Source: Clostridium_AD sp050717535 (GTDB lineage: Bacteria; Bacillota; Clostridia; Clostridiales; Clostridiaceae). Taken from it: a DNA stretch of 64,000 bases. Below, piece by piece: positions 44,364 through 53,081 of the stretch. The DNA lies in assembly GCF_050717535.1 (NCBI RefSeq), contig NZ_JBOITM010000084.1, positions 7,530 to 71,529 on the forward strand. Reading direction: 5' to 3'. Every line of letters starts with the position of its first letter. Within the stretch, counting starts at the first letter, position 1. Both the position numbers and the translations under genes were made by a program. The notes under the pieces are model-generated. The model had not been told where the DNA came from. It saw nothing but the letters and a program-made list of their open reading frames with translations, and did not search any database.

Positions 44364-45593
44364 ATGAAAGCAGAAATATTGGCAGTAGGAACGGAAATAT
44401 TATTAGGGGATATAGTAAATACAAATGCACAATACATTGCTAAGAGACTTGCAGACTTAGGAATATCAGTTTACCATCAGTCAGTAGTTGGAGACAATCC
44501 ACAAAGACTATTTGAGGCATATAGACTAGCATTTAGTAGAGCTGACTTAGTTATAGCTACTGGGGGACTTGGACCTACAAAGGATGATTTAACAAAGGAA
44601 GTAGCCTTTGAATATTTTGGAAAACAAAGTGTAGTTCATAAACCTTCTCTAGAAATTATTGAAAATTATTTTAAATTTATGGATAGACCAATGGTTAAAA
44701 GTAATATTAAACAGGCATATTTCCCAGTAGATGCAGTTATTCTTCCTAATAATAATGGCACAGCGCCAGGATGCATAATTGATGAAAATGGGAAGATGGT
44801 TGTACTTTTACCTGGACCACCTAGAGAAATGAAGCCTATGTTTGAGGAGGCTGTAGTTCCTTATCTTCAAGAGTATCAGCAGGGGGTACTAGTTTCAAAG
44901 GTACTTAGGGTTATTGGAGTAGGAGAGAGCAGCGCCGAAGAAATGATTAAAGATATATTAGATAATCAAAGCAATCCTACTGTGGCACCTTATGCTAAAG
45001 ATGGAGAAATGATTTTTAGAATGACAGCAAAGGCAAATTCGCAGCAGCAAGGTATAAAGCTCTTGGAGCCTATGGAAGCACAAATACGTAGCAAGTTAGG
45101 CACAAACATTTATGGGGAAGGTGATACAACCTTAGAGAATGTACTTGGAGGGATGCTCATAGATAAAAAGCTAACCATAGCCACTGCTGAATCCTGTACA
45201 GGAGGTATGGTAGCAGCAAAACTTATAAATTACCCAGGTATATCTTCTGTGTTTATGGATGGTGCCGTGACTTATAGCAATGAAGCTAAAATCAATAGAT
45301 TAGGAGTTTCCAAAGAAACCTTAGATAAGTATGGTGCAGTAAGTAGTGAAGTAGCAGCAGAGATGGCACAAGGCATAGCAAAAACTGCAGGCACTGATAT
45401 TGGAATTTCTACCACGGGAATTGCAGGCCCAGATGGTGGAAGCGATGAAAAACCAGTGGGACTTGTATATGTAGGTCTATATATGAAGGGTGAAGTTAAA
45501 ACAAAAATGTTCAAATTATCTGGAGATAGACAGAGAATAAGAGAAAGAGCGACTATGCAACTTTTAGATTGGGTTAGACGAGAACTATTATAA
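44364..45593 (+). CDS. cinA: CinA, competence/damage-inducible protein A
   Basis: The 409-residue protein has the MoaB-like N-terminal domain (AEILAVGTEILLGDIVNTNAQY, ATGGLGPTKDD) and the C-terminal PncC-type domain (TAESCTGGMVAAKLI, then STTGIAGPDGGSDEKPVGLVYVGL). CinA hydrolyses ADP-ribose and deamidates nicotinamide mononucleotide in the pyridine nucleotide cycle. The frame opens at 44331 inside the repeat; AAGGAG sets the start at 44364. No recA follows. Confidence 0.95.
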   Translation: MKAEILAVGTEILLGDIVNTNAQYIAKRLADLGISVYHQSVVGDNPQRLFEAYRLAFSRADLVIATGGLGPTKDDLTKEVAFEYFGKQSVVHKPSLEIIENYFKFMDRPMVKSNIKQAYFPVDAVILPNNNGTAPGCIIDENGKMVVLLPGPPREMKPMFEEAVVPYLQEYQQGVLVSKVLRVIGVGESSAEEMIKDILDNQSNPTVAPYAKDGEMIFRMTAKANSQQQGIKLLEPMEAQIRSKLGTNIYGEGDTTLENVLGGMLIDKKLTIATAESCTGGMVAAKLINYPGISSVFMDGAVTYSNEAKINRLGVSKETLDKYGAVSSEVAAEMAQGIAKTAGTDIGISTTGIAGPDGGSDEKPVGLVYVGLYMKGEVKTKMFKLSGDRQRIRERATMQLLDWVRRELL

Positions 45594-45651
45594 ATTATAA
45601 ATATAAGCTATAGAAGCTACTATTTACATGCCAATAAAAGGTGGGATATAA

Positions 45652-46689
45652 ATGCATAATAAAGAAATAAATATATGCTTAGTGGGATTTGGAAATGTAG
45701 CGCAAGAATTTTGTAGAATGTTAATAACTAAAAACCTAGAGCTTAAAGAGAGTACTGGATATGATATTAAAGTGACAGCTATTGCAGGTAAGTCTAAAGG
45801 CGGAATTATTAATGCCAAAGGAATAGACCTTACGAGGATCCTAAGAGATGAAAAAAATAGGGGGTGCTTTAATCCTACTGCAGAGGATAGCGTGACTATG
45901 GAAACATTACAAGTTATAAGGCACTGCAATGCTAACTTGTTAGTTGAACTAAGCAGTTTATCTATTTATGATGGACAGCCAGCAATAGCTCATATAGAAG
46001 CTGCTTTTGAGAGGGGCATGCATGTTATAACAGCAAACAAAGGTCCTATAGCATGGAATTATCAAAAGCTTCGTGATAATTCAAAGCAGAGAGGTCTTCA
46101 ATTTTTATATGAAACCACTGTCATGGATGGGTGTCCTATTTTTAATCTTGTTAACCAAACACTACCTGGATGCAAAGTTTTATCCTTTAGAGGAATTCTA
46201 AACTCTACCACCAATTTTGTATTGGGAGAAATGGAAAGTGGAAGCAGTTATGAAGGGGCTATTAGAGAGGCTAAAATAAGAGGATTTGCAGAAGCTGACC
46301 CATCAATGGACATTGATGGGTGGGATGCCGCTGCAAAAACTTCAGCCTTACTAAATGTGTTAATGGATGCAAATATAAATCCTACAGAAATAGATAGACA
46401 AGGAATATCACATATTACTTTAGAAGATATTGAAAAGTCCAAAGAAAAACAGTGCAAAATTAAACTTTTATGTGAAGGATATATTGAGGATAATATAGTA
46501 AAAGGCAAGGTTCATCCTGCTAACATAAACTATGACGATATCTTTAGTAATATAGATGCTACCTCTTCTATATTAGCTATCACAACAGATTTAATGGGAG
46601 AAATACAAGTAATAGAAAAAAATCCTGAAATTCAACAAACTGCTTATGGTATATATAGTGATTTACTTACACTTATAAAGAATTTATAA
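45652..46689 (+). CDS. hom: homoserine dehydrogenase, short form
   Basis: The enzyme reduces aspartate semialdehyde to homoserine for threonine and methionine synthesis. The 345-residue protein has ICLVGFGNVAQEF (NAD(P) binding), VITANKGPIAWNYQKL, FRGILNSTTNFVL and AEADPSMDIDGWDAAAK with the catalytic Lys. The C-terminal ACT domain of longer Hom proteins is missing, so allosteric control by threonine is unlikely. No T-box or SAM riboswitch was seen upstream. A terminator follows. Confidence 0.92.
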   Translation: MHNKEINICLVGFGNVAQEFCRMLITKNLELKESTGYDIKVTAIAGKSKGGIINAKGIDLTRILRDEKNRGCFNPTAEDSVTMETLQVIRHCNANLLVELSSLSIYDGQPAIAHIEAAFERGMHVITANKGPIAWNYQKLRDNSKQRGLQFLYETTVMDGCPIFNLVNQTLPGCKVLSFRGILNSTTNFVLGEMESGSSYEGAIREAKIRGFAEADPSMDIDGWDAAAKTSALLNVLMDANINPTEIDRQGISHITLEDIEKSKEKQCKIKLLCEGYIEDNIVKGKVHPANINYDDIFSNIDATSSILAITTDLMGEIQVIEKNPEIQQTAYGIYSDLLTLIKNL

Positions 46690-46694
46690 AATGA

Positions 46695-46724
46695 AAGGCA
46701 CATATCAACATTGATATGTGCCTT
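46695..46724 (+). terminator. terminator after hom
   Basis: AAGGCACATATCAA at 46695-46708 pairs with 46711-46724 (14-bp perfect dyad). It lies 5 nt after the hom stop, between convergent hom and the ferritin gene, and could act in both directions, though no long T run follows. Confidence 0.7.
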
Positions 46725-46779
46725 AAACAATAACTAAACTAATTTAGTTATATATGTTACTTGTATGAATTTATACGTT

Positions 46780-47292
46780 TTATCTAGTAGTAACAGGTGG
46801 AACAAAAACTCTTGCTGCCATTTCTGTATCTAGTAGATAAAGACTTGTAGGGTCATCTTTAATTCTTTGGAGTCTTTTTATTATGCGACTAAAGTTGGCT
46901 TCTTCTTCTACTTGCTCATCAATAAACCATTTAAGTAAGCTTATTGTAGCATGTTCTCTCTCCTGCGTAGCAATATCAGTAAGATTGTAGATTTTGCTAG
47001 TTACAATTTTCTCATGAGCATAGGATATTTCAAAAGCATCAAGAAGTGATTTATACTCATTTTGAGGGTCAGGCATACCTTCTAGAACTATCCTTCCGTT
47101 CATTTCATTTACATAATTATAAAATTTCATAGCATGAAATTTTTCTTCTTCAGCTTGAACTTTAAAGAAATTAGCAAAGCCATCAAAATCCTCTGCGGCA
47201 CAGTAAGCAGCCATAGCTAAATAAAGGTGTGCAGAATAAAATTCGAAGTTTATTTGCTTGTTTATTTCATAGAGTAATTTTTCGCTTATCAT
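46780..47292 (-). CDS. ftnA: ferritin (FtnA type)
   Basis: The 170-residue non-haem ferritin has the ferroxidase residues in QINFEFYSAHLYLAMA (Glu, Tyr), QAEEEKFHAMKFYNYV (Glu, Glu, His) and DEQVEEEANF. It stores iron as ferric mineral in a 24-mer. The frame opens at 47325, but GAGGAGG places the start at ATG 47292. A long dyad at 47385-47414 overlaps the likely -35 region. The window therefore has two ferritin-like genes of different type. Confidence 0.93.
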   Translation of the reverse strand: MISEKLLYEINKQINFEFYSAHLYLAMAAYCAAEDFDGFANFFKVQAEEEKFHAMKFYNYVNEMNGRIVLEGMPDPQNEYKSLLDAFEISYAHEKIVTSKIYNLTDIATQEREHATISLLKWFIDEQVEEEANFSRIIKRLQRIKDDPTSLYLLDTEMAARVFVPPVTTR

Positions 47293-47384
47293 AATAATAA
47301 TCCTCCTCGTGTTCCTCTGTGGCACAAAATAATAATTATGCCCTTTAAAACGTGTATTTTAAATAGTATATAATATTGTTTTGT

Positions 47385-47414
47385 ATTGATAATTATTTTT
47401 AATTAATTATCAAT
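47385..47414 (-). promoter_or_regulatory. dyad in the ferritin promoter region
   Basis: ATTGATAATTA (47385-47395) is repeated inverted at 47404-47414 with 8 nt between. The halves TGATAAT/ATTATCA resemble Fur-type half sites, but the spacing is larger than in the usual 7-1-7 box. On the minus strand TTATCA of the dyad lies 16 bp before TATACT, a possible promoter. Confidence 0.4.
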
Positions 47415-47512
47415 ATTAAAGAATAACATTATTATACACCTAATAAATTACACTGTATATATTATTGCCAAATGTTAAAAATATATTAATATATTACTTT
47501 CATAAGGAAGAT

Positions 47513-48706
47513 TTAAGGCAGTAATCTTTCTAAATCTATAATTCCGGCACCTTGCATATATTTGGGAGAATTTATTAAACTGGATGATACTTTTAGTAAG
47601 GCTAGGATATCTTTGAAAGATAAATTATTATTGTTTTCATAGAGCAGAGCACATATACCACTTATAAAAGCAGCTGAACATGAAGTTCCTGAGTAGGTGG
47701 TATATAAATTAGTGATATGAGTAGGGTAAAGCTTCATACCGTTTTTTTCAGAAACAAATTGCGTGTCTGATATTAAGGAACATATATTAACACAGGCAGA
47801 AATTAAATTTGGCTTATCCTGTTTTTTAAAAGGACCACAGGAAGAATAGTCATATATTTTTGGAATTCCTATACTATCATAGCCACCTACAGTTATACAA
47901 TTACTAAGGGTTGCTATGCCTCTTATTGAACTTTTAATATTTTTATTACTTCCACTAGGAAGGATTACTACCAGACCCTTTGAAATAGCAAGGCCAAAAA
48001 GTTTTGAAAACAATGAAAGCACAAATTCATCAGTTTCCATGGTTTCAAAAGGAAGGAGAAGAATTTTGATATTAAAATCATTGCACTCGTTAATTAAAGT
48101 ATCTATTGAAAATAAAATATCAGATATAAAGCCCTTTCCTAGTTTATTAAAGGCCTTAATCATATAAATATGGCTACCACTAGCAACCCCTTTGTACATA
48201 CCTTTTGATCCATAGCCACTCCCACAAATAAGTCCACTCATAAAGGTACCATGACCATTATCATCATAAGGATAGTTTGAATTGTTAACAACATCCACAA
48301 ATTTTTTAATCTTATTATTAGGATTTAATAAATCACAATGGGGATACACCCCACTATCAACTATTCCAACACCAATACCTTTTCCAGTAAGGTCATAGTT
48401 AGTTTGGAAGGATACACCATTAGAGGCCAGGATGCTATTGCCACATAAATATGCATAGGAATCAAAAGTTATATATGATACCTGTGGATATTCTAGTAAT
48501 CTATCAATAGCAACAGAGGTTAAGATAGCACAAATACAGTTTACTCCTGGAATATGCCTTAGAATATCACATTTTAGGGATTTAATTTTATCAATGGTTT
48601 TACTTTCAAGGGATTTGCAGTATATTATTACCCTATAGTTTTCATATAGGTTACTTGTCAAAGCATGTCTCAAACTGGAATCTAACTTGTTTTTAAAGGA
48701 AAACAT
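47513..48706 (-). CDS. S8 family serine peptidase (subtilase), no signal peptide
   Basis: The 397-residue protein has an I9-like propeptide part (residues 1-90) and a subtilisin domain with D117 (GIVDSGVYP), H152 (DNGHGTFMSG) and S342 (YSGTSCSAAFISG). All three catalytic residues are present. No signal peptide or membrane segment is seen, so it may act in the cytoplasm or in the mother cell/spore, like intracellular subtilisins or Csp germination proteases. The substrate is unknown. AGGAGG precedes the ATG. Confidence 0.9.
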   Translation of the reverse strand: MFSFKNKLDSSLRHALTSNLYENYRVIIYCKSLESKTIDKIKSLKCDILRHIPGVNCICAILTSVAIDRLLEYPQVSYITFDSYAYLCGNSILASNGVSFQTNYDLTGKGIGVGIVDSGVYPHCDLLNPNNKIKKFVDVVNNSNYPYDDNGHGTFMSGLICGSGYGSKGMYKGVASGSHIYMIKAFNKLGKGFISDILFSIDTLINECNDFNIKILLLPFETMETDEFVLSLFSKLFGLAISKGLVVILPSGSNKNIKSSIRGIATLSNCITVGGYDSIGIPKIYDYSSCGPFKKQDKPNLISACVNICSLISDTQFVSEKNGMKLYPTHITNLYTTYSGTSCSAAFISGICALLYENNNNLSFKDILALLKVSSSLINSPKYMQGAGIIDLERLLP

Positions 48707-48815
48707 GTATGCCTCCTAATGTATTGTTACATTATTATAGTATATGTAATTTTTCAAAATATGTTAACAACATTTTTACATTGAGAATTATAAGTAGCTT
48801 GAAAGGATATGATTT

Positions 48816-48863
48816 AAAAAAAAAGAGCATATAATACTAAAATGAATTTCAGTATTATATACT
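48816..48863 (-). terminator. terminator of the LysR gene
   Basis: On the minus strand 48851-48863 pairs with 48826-48838 (13 bp with one G-U) and is followed by a run of nine T (A run at 48816-48824 on the plus strand). A second 10-bp hairpin (48883-48892 with 48901-48910) spans the stop codon of the gene. Confidence 0.8.
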
Positions 48864-48906
48864 TTTATTAAGGGTTTCAAGGATAAGAATTACAAAACTT
48901 TAATTC

Positions 48907-49812
48907 TTATTCTTCATATTCTACAAGTGAAAACATTTCCTTGCACATGTTAAAGAAAGCATTAGCAATAGGGGTCAGGGTACGCTTTGAGTTGATAATC
49001 AAATACAGATTCCTTTTTAAGAGTAAATCTTTAATTTTACTTATTTTAATTTTACTAGTATCAATATAATCCAAAGATATTTTCTCGGAAATAATAGATA
49101 CTCCTGTTCCTAGTTTTACAAATTGAAGAAGGTTGTCCAACGTATTTACTTCACAAAATACGTTTAACAATTCGGGATTTATACCCTTTGATTCAAGAGC
49201 CACATCAAGGGTACTTCTAGTTGCTGAATTTTTCTCTCTAATTATAAATTTATATTTTAATAAATCCTTTAAATATATTTCGTCAGGAACATTCATATCA
49301 GTACTAGAAATTAAAACTAAATTATCTTCCATAAGTTTATAACTTTTTATTTTACAATTTTTAATTGTAGTTCCAACTATTGCAATTTCGCAGTTAAGAT
49401 CTAAAATTTCTCTTATTATATCTCCAGAACTTTGTTCCGTAATATTAAAACGAACATCTGGGTAAAGATGGCTGAACCTCTTTATAAGATCTGGAACTAA
49501 TGAGTTACAGGGGGTAGTGCTAGCTGATAAATTTAGATTTCCTGATATTACAGTATTAAAATTAGAAAGATTAGAAATAGCATTATTACGTGTGTTTACT
49601 ATATTAATTGCATATTCTAAAAAAGATTTTCCAGCAGGTGTTAAGTAAACTTCTTTAGAGGTTCTGTCAAAAAGTTGAACATTTAATTCTCTTTCTAAAC
49701 TAGCTATATGAGAACTTATTGTGGGTTGAGATAAAAAAATTGTACTAGCGGCCTTAGAAAAACTTTTAAACCTGGCTACACTAATGAAAGCTTCAATCTG
49801 TTTGAAATCCAT
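48907..49812 (-). CDS. LysR-family transcriptional regulator
   Basis: The 301-residue protein starts with the LysR helix-turn-helix (FKQIEAFISVARFKSFSKAASTIFLSQPTISSHIASLERELNVQLF summarised by QPTISSHIASLE), followed by a periplasmic-binding-like ligand domain. The effector is unknown. The sequence SQPTISSHI is typical of the CysL/YwfM-type subgroup, but this is weak evidence. The small transporter gene upstream on the same strand is a candidate target. Confidence 0.9.
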   Translation of the reverse strand: MDFKQIEAFISVARFKSFSKAASTIFLSQPTISSHIASLERELNVQLFDRTSKEVYLTPAGKSFLEYAINIVNTRNNAISNLSNFNTVISGNLNLSASTTPCNSLVPDLIKRFSHLYPDVRFNITEQSSGDIIREILDLNCEIAIVGTTIKNCKIKSYKLMEDNLVLISSTDMNVPDEIYLKDLLKYKFIIREKNSATRSTLDVALESKGINPELLNVFCEVNTLDNLLQFVKLGTGVSIISEKISLDYIDTSKIKISKIKDLLLKRNLYLIINSKRTLTPIANAFFNMCKEMFSLVEYEE

Positions 49813-49970
49813 AAGGGTCCTCCTTGCATAATAAATATATATAAATAGTAGTTCTTTCTAAAATTTAACATGAATGATTTTCATCTATAATTATGAAGGC
49901 GTTTTTGGTTAATTTCAATAGGTAAGTTAAAAAAATAACACTTATTTACAGAAAAAACAGAAAGAGAATA

Positions 49971-50399
49971 TTACCCTTTCCATTTAAAGACTACTATACC
50001 AACTATCATTATACCAATTCCTATAAACTTAGATAAGGTGAATTTAATTTGCTCCGCACCAAATATTCCAAAGCTATCAATTATACCTGCAGTTAAAAGT
50101 TGAGCTATTAATATAGTTGCAATGGAGTAAGTTGGTCCTAAATCTGTTATACCTTGCATAACAGAAAATATAATTATGGCACCTAGAACTCCACCTAGTA
50201 AGTATAATTTATTTACCTCTTTTATTGCTTTGAAATTACCATTGCCGATGAAAAAGAGTATTATTAAGGTTAGAATTAGACCAGTTCCTTGAACAAAAAC
50301 GTTAGTTTCCCAAAACCCAATTTTTTCACTAACCCTTGTATTAAAAACCCCTTGAAAACTCATGCAGATACCTGCAATTATAGAAAATATCAAACCCAA
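49971..50399 (-). CDS. small multidrug/DMT-family transporter (DUF606/YdcZ-like)
   Basis: The 142-residue membrane protein has five helices and matches the DUF606 half-size DMT transporters: GICMSFQGVFNTRVSEKIG in helix 1 and LGPTYSIATILIAQLLTAGIID in helix 4. Such proteins form dimers, often with a second similar subunit; only one is seen here. The substrate is unknown. The start is TTG at 50399 after GAGGAG. A small hairpin (CTGGG/CCCAG, about 50416-50433) lies before the ribosome binding site. Confidence 0.78.
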   Translation of the reverse strand: MGLIFSIIAGICMSFQGVFNTRVSEKIGFWETNVFVQGTGLILTLIILFFIGNGNFKAIKEVNKLYLLGGVLGAIIIFSVMQGITDLGPTYSIATILIAQLLTAGIIDSFGIFGAEQIKFTLSKFIGIGIMIVGIVVFKWKG

Positions 50400-50484
50400 T
50401 TACAATCACACTCCTCTGGGATAGTTTACCCAGAATGTAATGTAATATTAAAAAAATAGTTATAAGACTTCAAATATTGATAAT

Positions 50485-50970
50485 TTAATATCCATTATCT
50501 TGTCTTTCATGATTAATGTTGTTTTTATATAAGTATGCATTTTGAATATCTTCTTTGGAAAATCCTAAATTTTCGCCTAAGCACAAGAAATTCTGAAAAA
50601 TGTTAAGATAGTTATCTAATGAAGAACAAATTACAAATTCTGAAATGTTTATATATAAATCTAAGAATTGTTCGGATAATTCGTCATCAATGTGTTTTAC
50701 ACTTAAAGTAATATCTTCAAAGCCTTTTTCTAATCCAATGCTTAAAATAAAATGTATACAATCCACATACTCCTCAAGAATCATATTCTTACTTGAAGGT
50801 TTTTTTGTACTCCAAAATTTGAAACAACGAGTTTCATTTGCAAGTTCGCCAAGTTCCACTTGAAGAGATAGTATTTTTTTTCGTAACAACGGAATTCCAG
50901 CTAGAGTATGTTCTGATTCAATTCGTTTATCTAAAGCATCTTGCATTTCAAACAATTTTTGTAAGTCCAT
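50485..50970 (-). CDS. dimeric dUTPase-like (all-alpha NTP pyrophosphohydrolase)
   Basis: The 161-residue all-helical protein has the EExxE-type metal-binding pattern: QVELGELANETRCFKFW, then EEYVDCIHFILSIGLE, as in the dUTPase_2 family of firmicutes and phages. Such enzymes cleave dUTP or related nucleotides to the monophosphate. It stands as the downstream member of a three-gene minus-strand group with the 2H proteins, 40 bp apart, with its own AAAGGCGG site. Confidence 0.82.
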   Translation of the reverse strand: MDLQKLFEMQDALDKRIESEHTLAGIPLLRKKILSLQVELGELANETRCFKFWSTKKPSSKNMILEEYVDCIHFILSIGLEKGFEDITLSVKHIDDELSEQFLDLYINISEFVICSSLDNYLNIFQNFLCLGENLGFSKEDIQNAYLYKNNINHERQDNGY

Positions 50971-51010
50971 TTTTAAACCGCCTTTTCCTTTGATTATGTA
51001 TATGCATTTT

Positions 51011-51559
51011 TTATAAAGTATATTTTTTAACTACCATTTCAGCAGAATTATTTATAGGTTTCCATAGTTCAATAGAATTTACTCTTATAGTTTTTGAGAA
51101 ATTTTCATCTTTGGCTAGACTGCAAGCAGATAAATATTCGCTGTCAGACCATTCTCTATCAGCAAAATTCGTATTAGCTAGTGAAATATGTAAATTCCAA
51201 TTTTCAATATGTTCTCTTACCACAAATCCTTGTGAATTTAAAATAGAGTTTAAATTTTTAGATAACTCATAAACAGTACCTTTATTTTCAATGTTTAAAT
51301 TTACAGATTTATATGGAGGGGCAAAACAAATTACACCGTTTAATTCAACTTCAAACTCAACATAGTCCAAAAGGATTTTTTTTAAACAATCATCTAAATT
51401 CTGAAGGTCTGGATCAGTTATTATCTCTAGAGTTATGTGAAGTTTAGGTAAATCTGTGGTAGGGTTGTATAAACTATACTTTTCACAAATTGACTTTTGC
51501 AATGATTCTATATGTTTATAAGAAACTATATCAAATAATCCAACTAAGTAGTAAGTCAT
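51011..51559 (-). CDS. 2H phosphoesterase superfamily protein (2'-5' RNA ligase-like)
   Basis: The 182-residue protein has the two HxT/S motifs of the 2H superfamily: H41-I-T43 (in KLHITLEI) and H124-I-S126 (in NLHISLAN). These enzymes cleave or form 2',3'-cyclic or 2'-5' phosphodiester bonds in RNA or small nucleotides. The frame opens at GTG 51568, but GGTGAT is better placed for ATG 51559. The gene upstream is a diverged copy without the motifs. Confidence 0.8.
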   Translation of the reverse strand: MTYYLVGLFDIVSYKHIESLQKSICEKYSLYNPTTDLPKLHITLEIITDPDLQNLDDCLKKILLDYVEFEVELNGVICFAPPYKSVNLNIENKGTVYELSKNLNSILNSQGFVVREHIENWNLHISLANTNFADREWSDSEYLSACSLAKDENFSKTIRVNSIELWKPINNSAEMVVKKYTL

Positions 51560-51597
51560 TTTTATCACCTTTCAATTTAAAGCATATTTTATGGTTT

Positions 51598-52146
51598 TTA
51601 GTATTCTCTTAGATTATAAGTTTTAACTACCATTTCTTTTTTATTACTAACCTGTTTCCATAATTCAAGCCTAGTAACCTTTGCAAATTTAAAAAAATCA
51701 TCCTTATCTAAAGTAGAATCAATACAAATTGATCCTCCATTAGATGATTTTTTAATGATGTGATTGGCATTAGCTAGTAAAATGCGTAAATCAATATTAT
51801 CGCCTTCGCTCTTAACATTAAATCCATGTAAATCTAAGGTATCAGTAATTATTCTTGCTAATCGATAAATATACCCTTTGTCTTCAACCTTAAGATTAAC
51901 TTGACTAAAGTTTTCACTTAAATTAATAGCATTATTTATGTTAACTTTGAAATTTTTATAAGGAACCATGATTTTAGAAATAACAACATCTAATTTTTCT
52001 AAATCGGGGTTAGTTATAGAACTTATACATATATAAAGATTAGGAGAGCTTTTGTATAGTTTATATTTTCTACAAATATCTCTTTGTATATTTTGTATTG
52101 TGGTATTAGATCCGTCATCAAATAAAGCAACTAAAAAATATTTCAT
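51598..52146 (-). CDS. degenerate 2H-type paralogue without catalytic motifs
   Basis: The protein has the same length and layout as its neighbour (MKYFLVALFD against MTYYLVGLFD; RLELWKQVSNKKEMVVKTYNL against SIELWKPINNSAEMVVKKYTL), so the two come from a tandem duplication. Both catalytic motifs are lost here: HIT is replaced by Y38-I-C40 and HIS by R121-I-L123. It may be a binding or regulatory protein, or on the way to decay, but the reading frame and ribosome binding site (CGGAGG) are intact. Start is ATG 52146. Confidence 0.8.
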   Translation of the reverse strand: MKYFLVALFDDGSNTTIQNIQRDICRKYKLYKSSPNLYICISSITNPDLEKLDVVISKIMVPYKNFKVNINNAINLSENFSQVNLKVEDKGYIYRLARIITDTLDLHGFNVKSEGDNIDLRILLANANHIIKKSSNGGSICIDSTLDKDDFFKFAKVTRLELWKQVSNKKEMVVKTYNLREY

Positions 52147-52336
52147 ATTTTTCCTCCGAATAAAATTAATAACCAAGATTGGTTAACGTTATTTTGATTA
52201 AATTATAAATATATTATAACATAATTTTTGAGTTTTGTATTTTCCATGTAAATTTATGTATACACTTATTTTTAGCATAATTAATATTATTTATGTGAAT
52301 AATAACTTTGTAATAAATTAAGGAGGTGCTTTTCAA

Positions 52337-52495
52337 ATGGAGCATAATAATAGTATTGGGTGTACAGTAACTGAATGTAAATTTCATTGTCAGCATGATA
52401 ATTATTGTACTTTAAACAAAATCGAAGTCATAAAACATGAAAGTGTTGCCAAAACAGTAGAATGTACAGACTGTGCAAGTTTTAAAACATTATAA
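52337..52495 (+). CDS. DUF1540 domain protein
   Basis: A 52-residue gene with a strong AAGGAGGTG site before the ATG. It carries the DUF1540 cysteine pattern: IGCTVTECKFHCQHDNYCTLNKI, then ECTDCASF. The seven or so Cys/His residues suggest metal binding. The family is common in spore-forming firmicutes, often in two tandem copies; here only one copy is present. Function is unknown. Two strong hairpins follow. Confidence 0.88.
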   Translation: MEHNNSIGCTVTECKFHCQHDNYCTLNKIEVIKHESVAKTVECTDCASFKTL

Positions 52496-52524
52496 TAATA
52501 TAAAAATCATTAGCTAAAAAGCTG

Positions 52525-52614
52525 GTCACTGAAAAAAACTTTTTTTCAGTGACGTATTCAAACTTAAACAGAAAAAGCATGAAATATTCATATTTTGAAT
52601 ATTTCATGCTTTTT
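52525..52614 (+). terminator. two strong hairpins after the DUF1540 gene
   Basis: The first pairs 52525-52538 with 52540-52553 (GTCACTGAAAAAAA and its complement) with almost no loop. The second is a perfect 19-bp stem, 52572-52590 with 52596-52614, with a 5-nt loop and T run on its right arm. The second can also end minus-strand transcription from the remnant at 52618. Confidence 0.8.
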
Positions 52615-52617
52615 AAC

Positions 52618-52843
52618 TTAATTATTCTCTTTGGATTTGACCAACAACTTTCTTAGAATAAGCGGCATCTTATATCCAATAACTTCTTTAACCATAACAT
52701 TAGCTTCTCTTTTTTTAATTAAGGTTGGGATTTCATCCTCATCTTTTGATAGTTTTACATTTTCTATGTGATTATTAATAGCTTCATTTAAATAGTTTAA
52801 TTTAATAGAACTAATGATTTTTATATTATTATGAAAAAGATAA
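52618..52843 (-). pseudogene. possible gene remnant without a start codon
   Basis: A minus-strand frame of about 75 codons reads SIKLNYLNEAINNHIENV and later KKREANVMVKEVIGYKMP, ending with TAA at 52618-52620 next to a terminator. It looks like a helical coding sequence but has no ATG, GTG or TTG start and is closed upstream by a stop. It is probably the 3' end of a lost gene. No family was recognised. Confidence 0.35.
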
Positions 52844-53081
52844 GCTTGATTTTAAAAACACGTGGATTTAATAAAACAATTTAGTTTCACATTTTTAAAA
52901 TAAATGTGAAATGTAATTTAAATATGTTATAATAACATGTATATAAAAAATAAAAATAATTTTAATATGTTATTAGGTCAATTATCCACTATCCTAAAGG
53001 GATAGTGATTTTATACTTGAATTTATAAAGATAAAAATAAAAATAATGAAATATATAATATATAGTGAGGATGATACAAAA

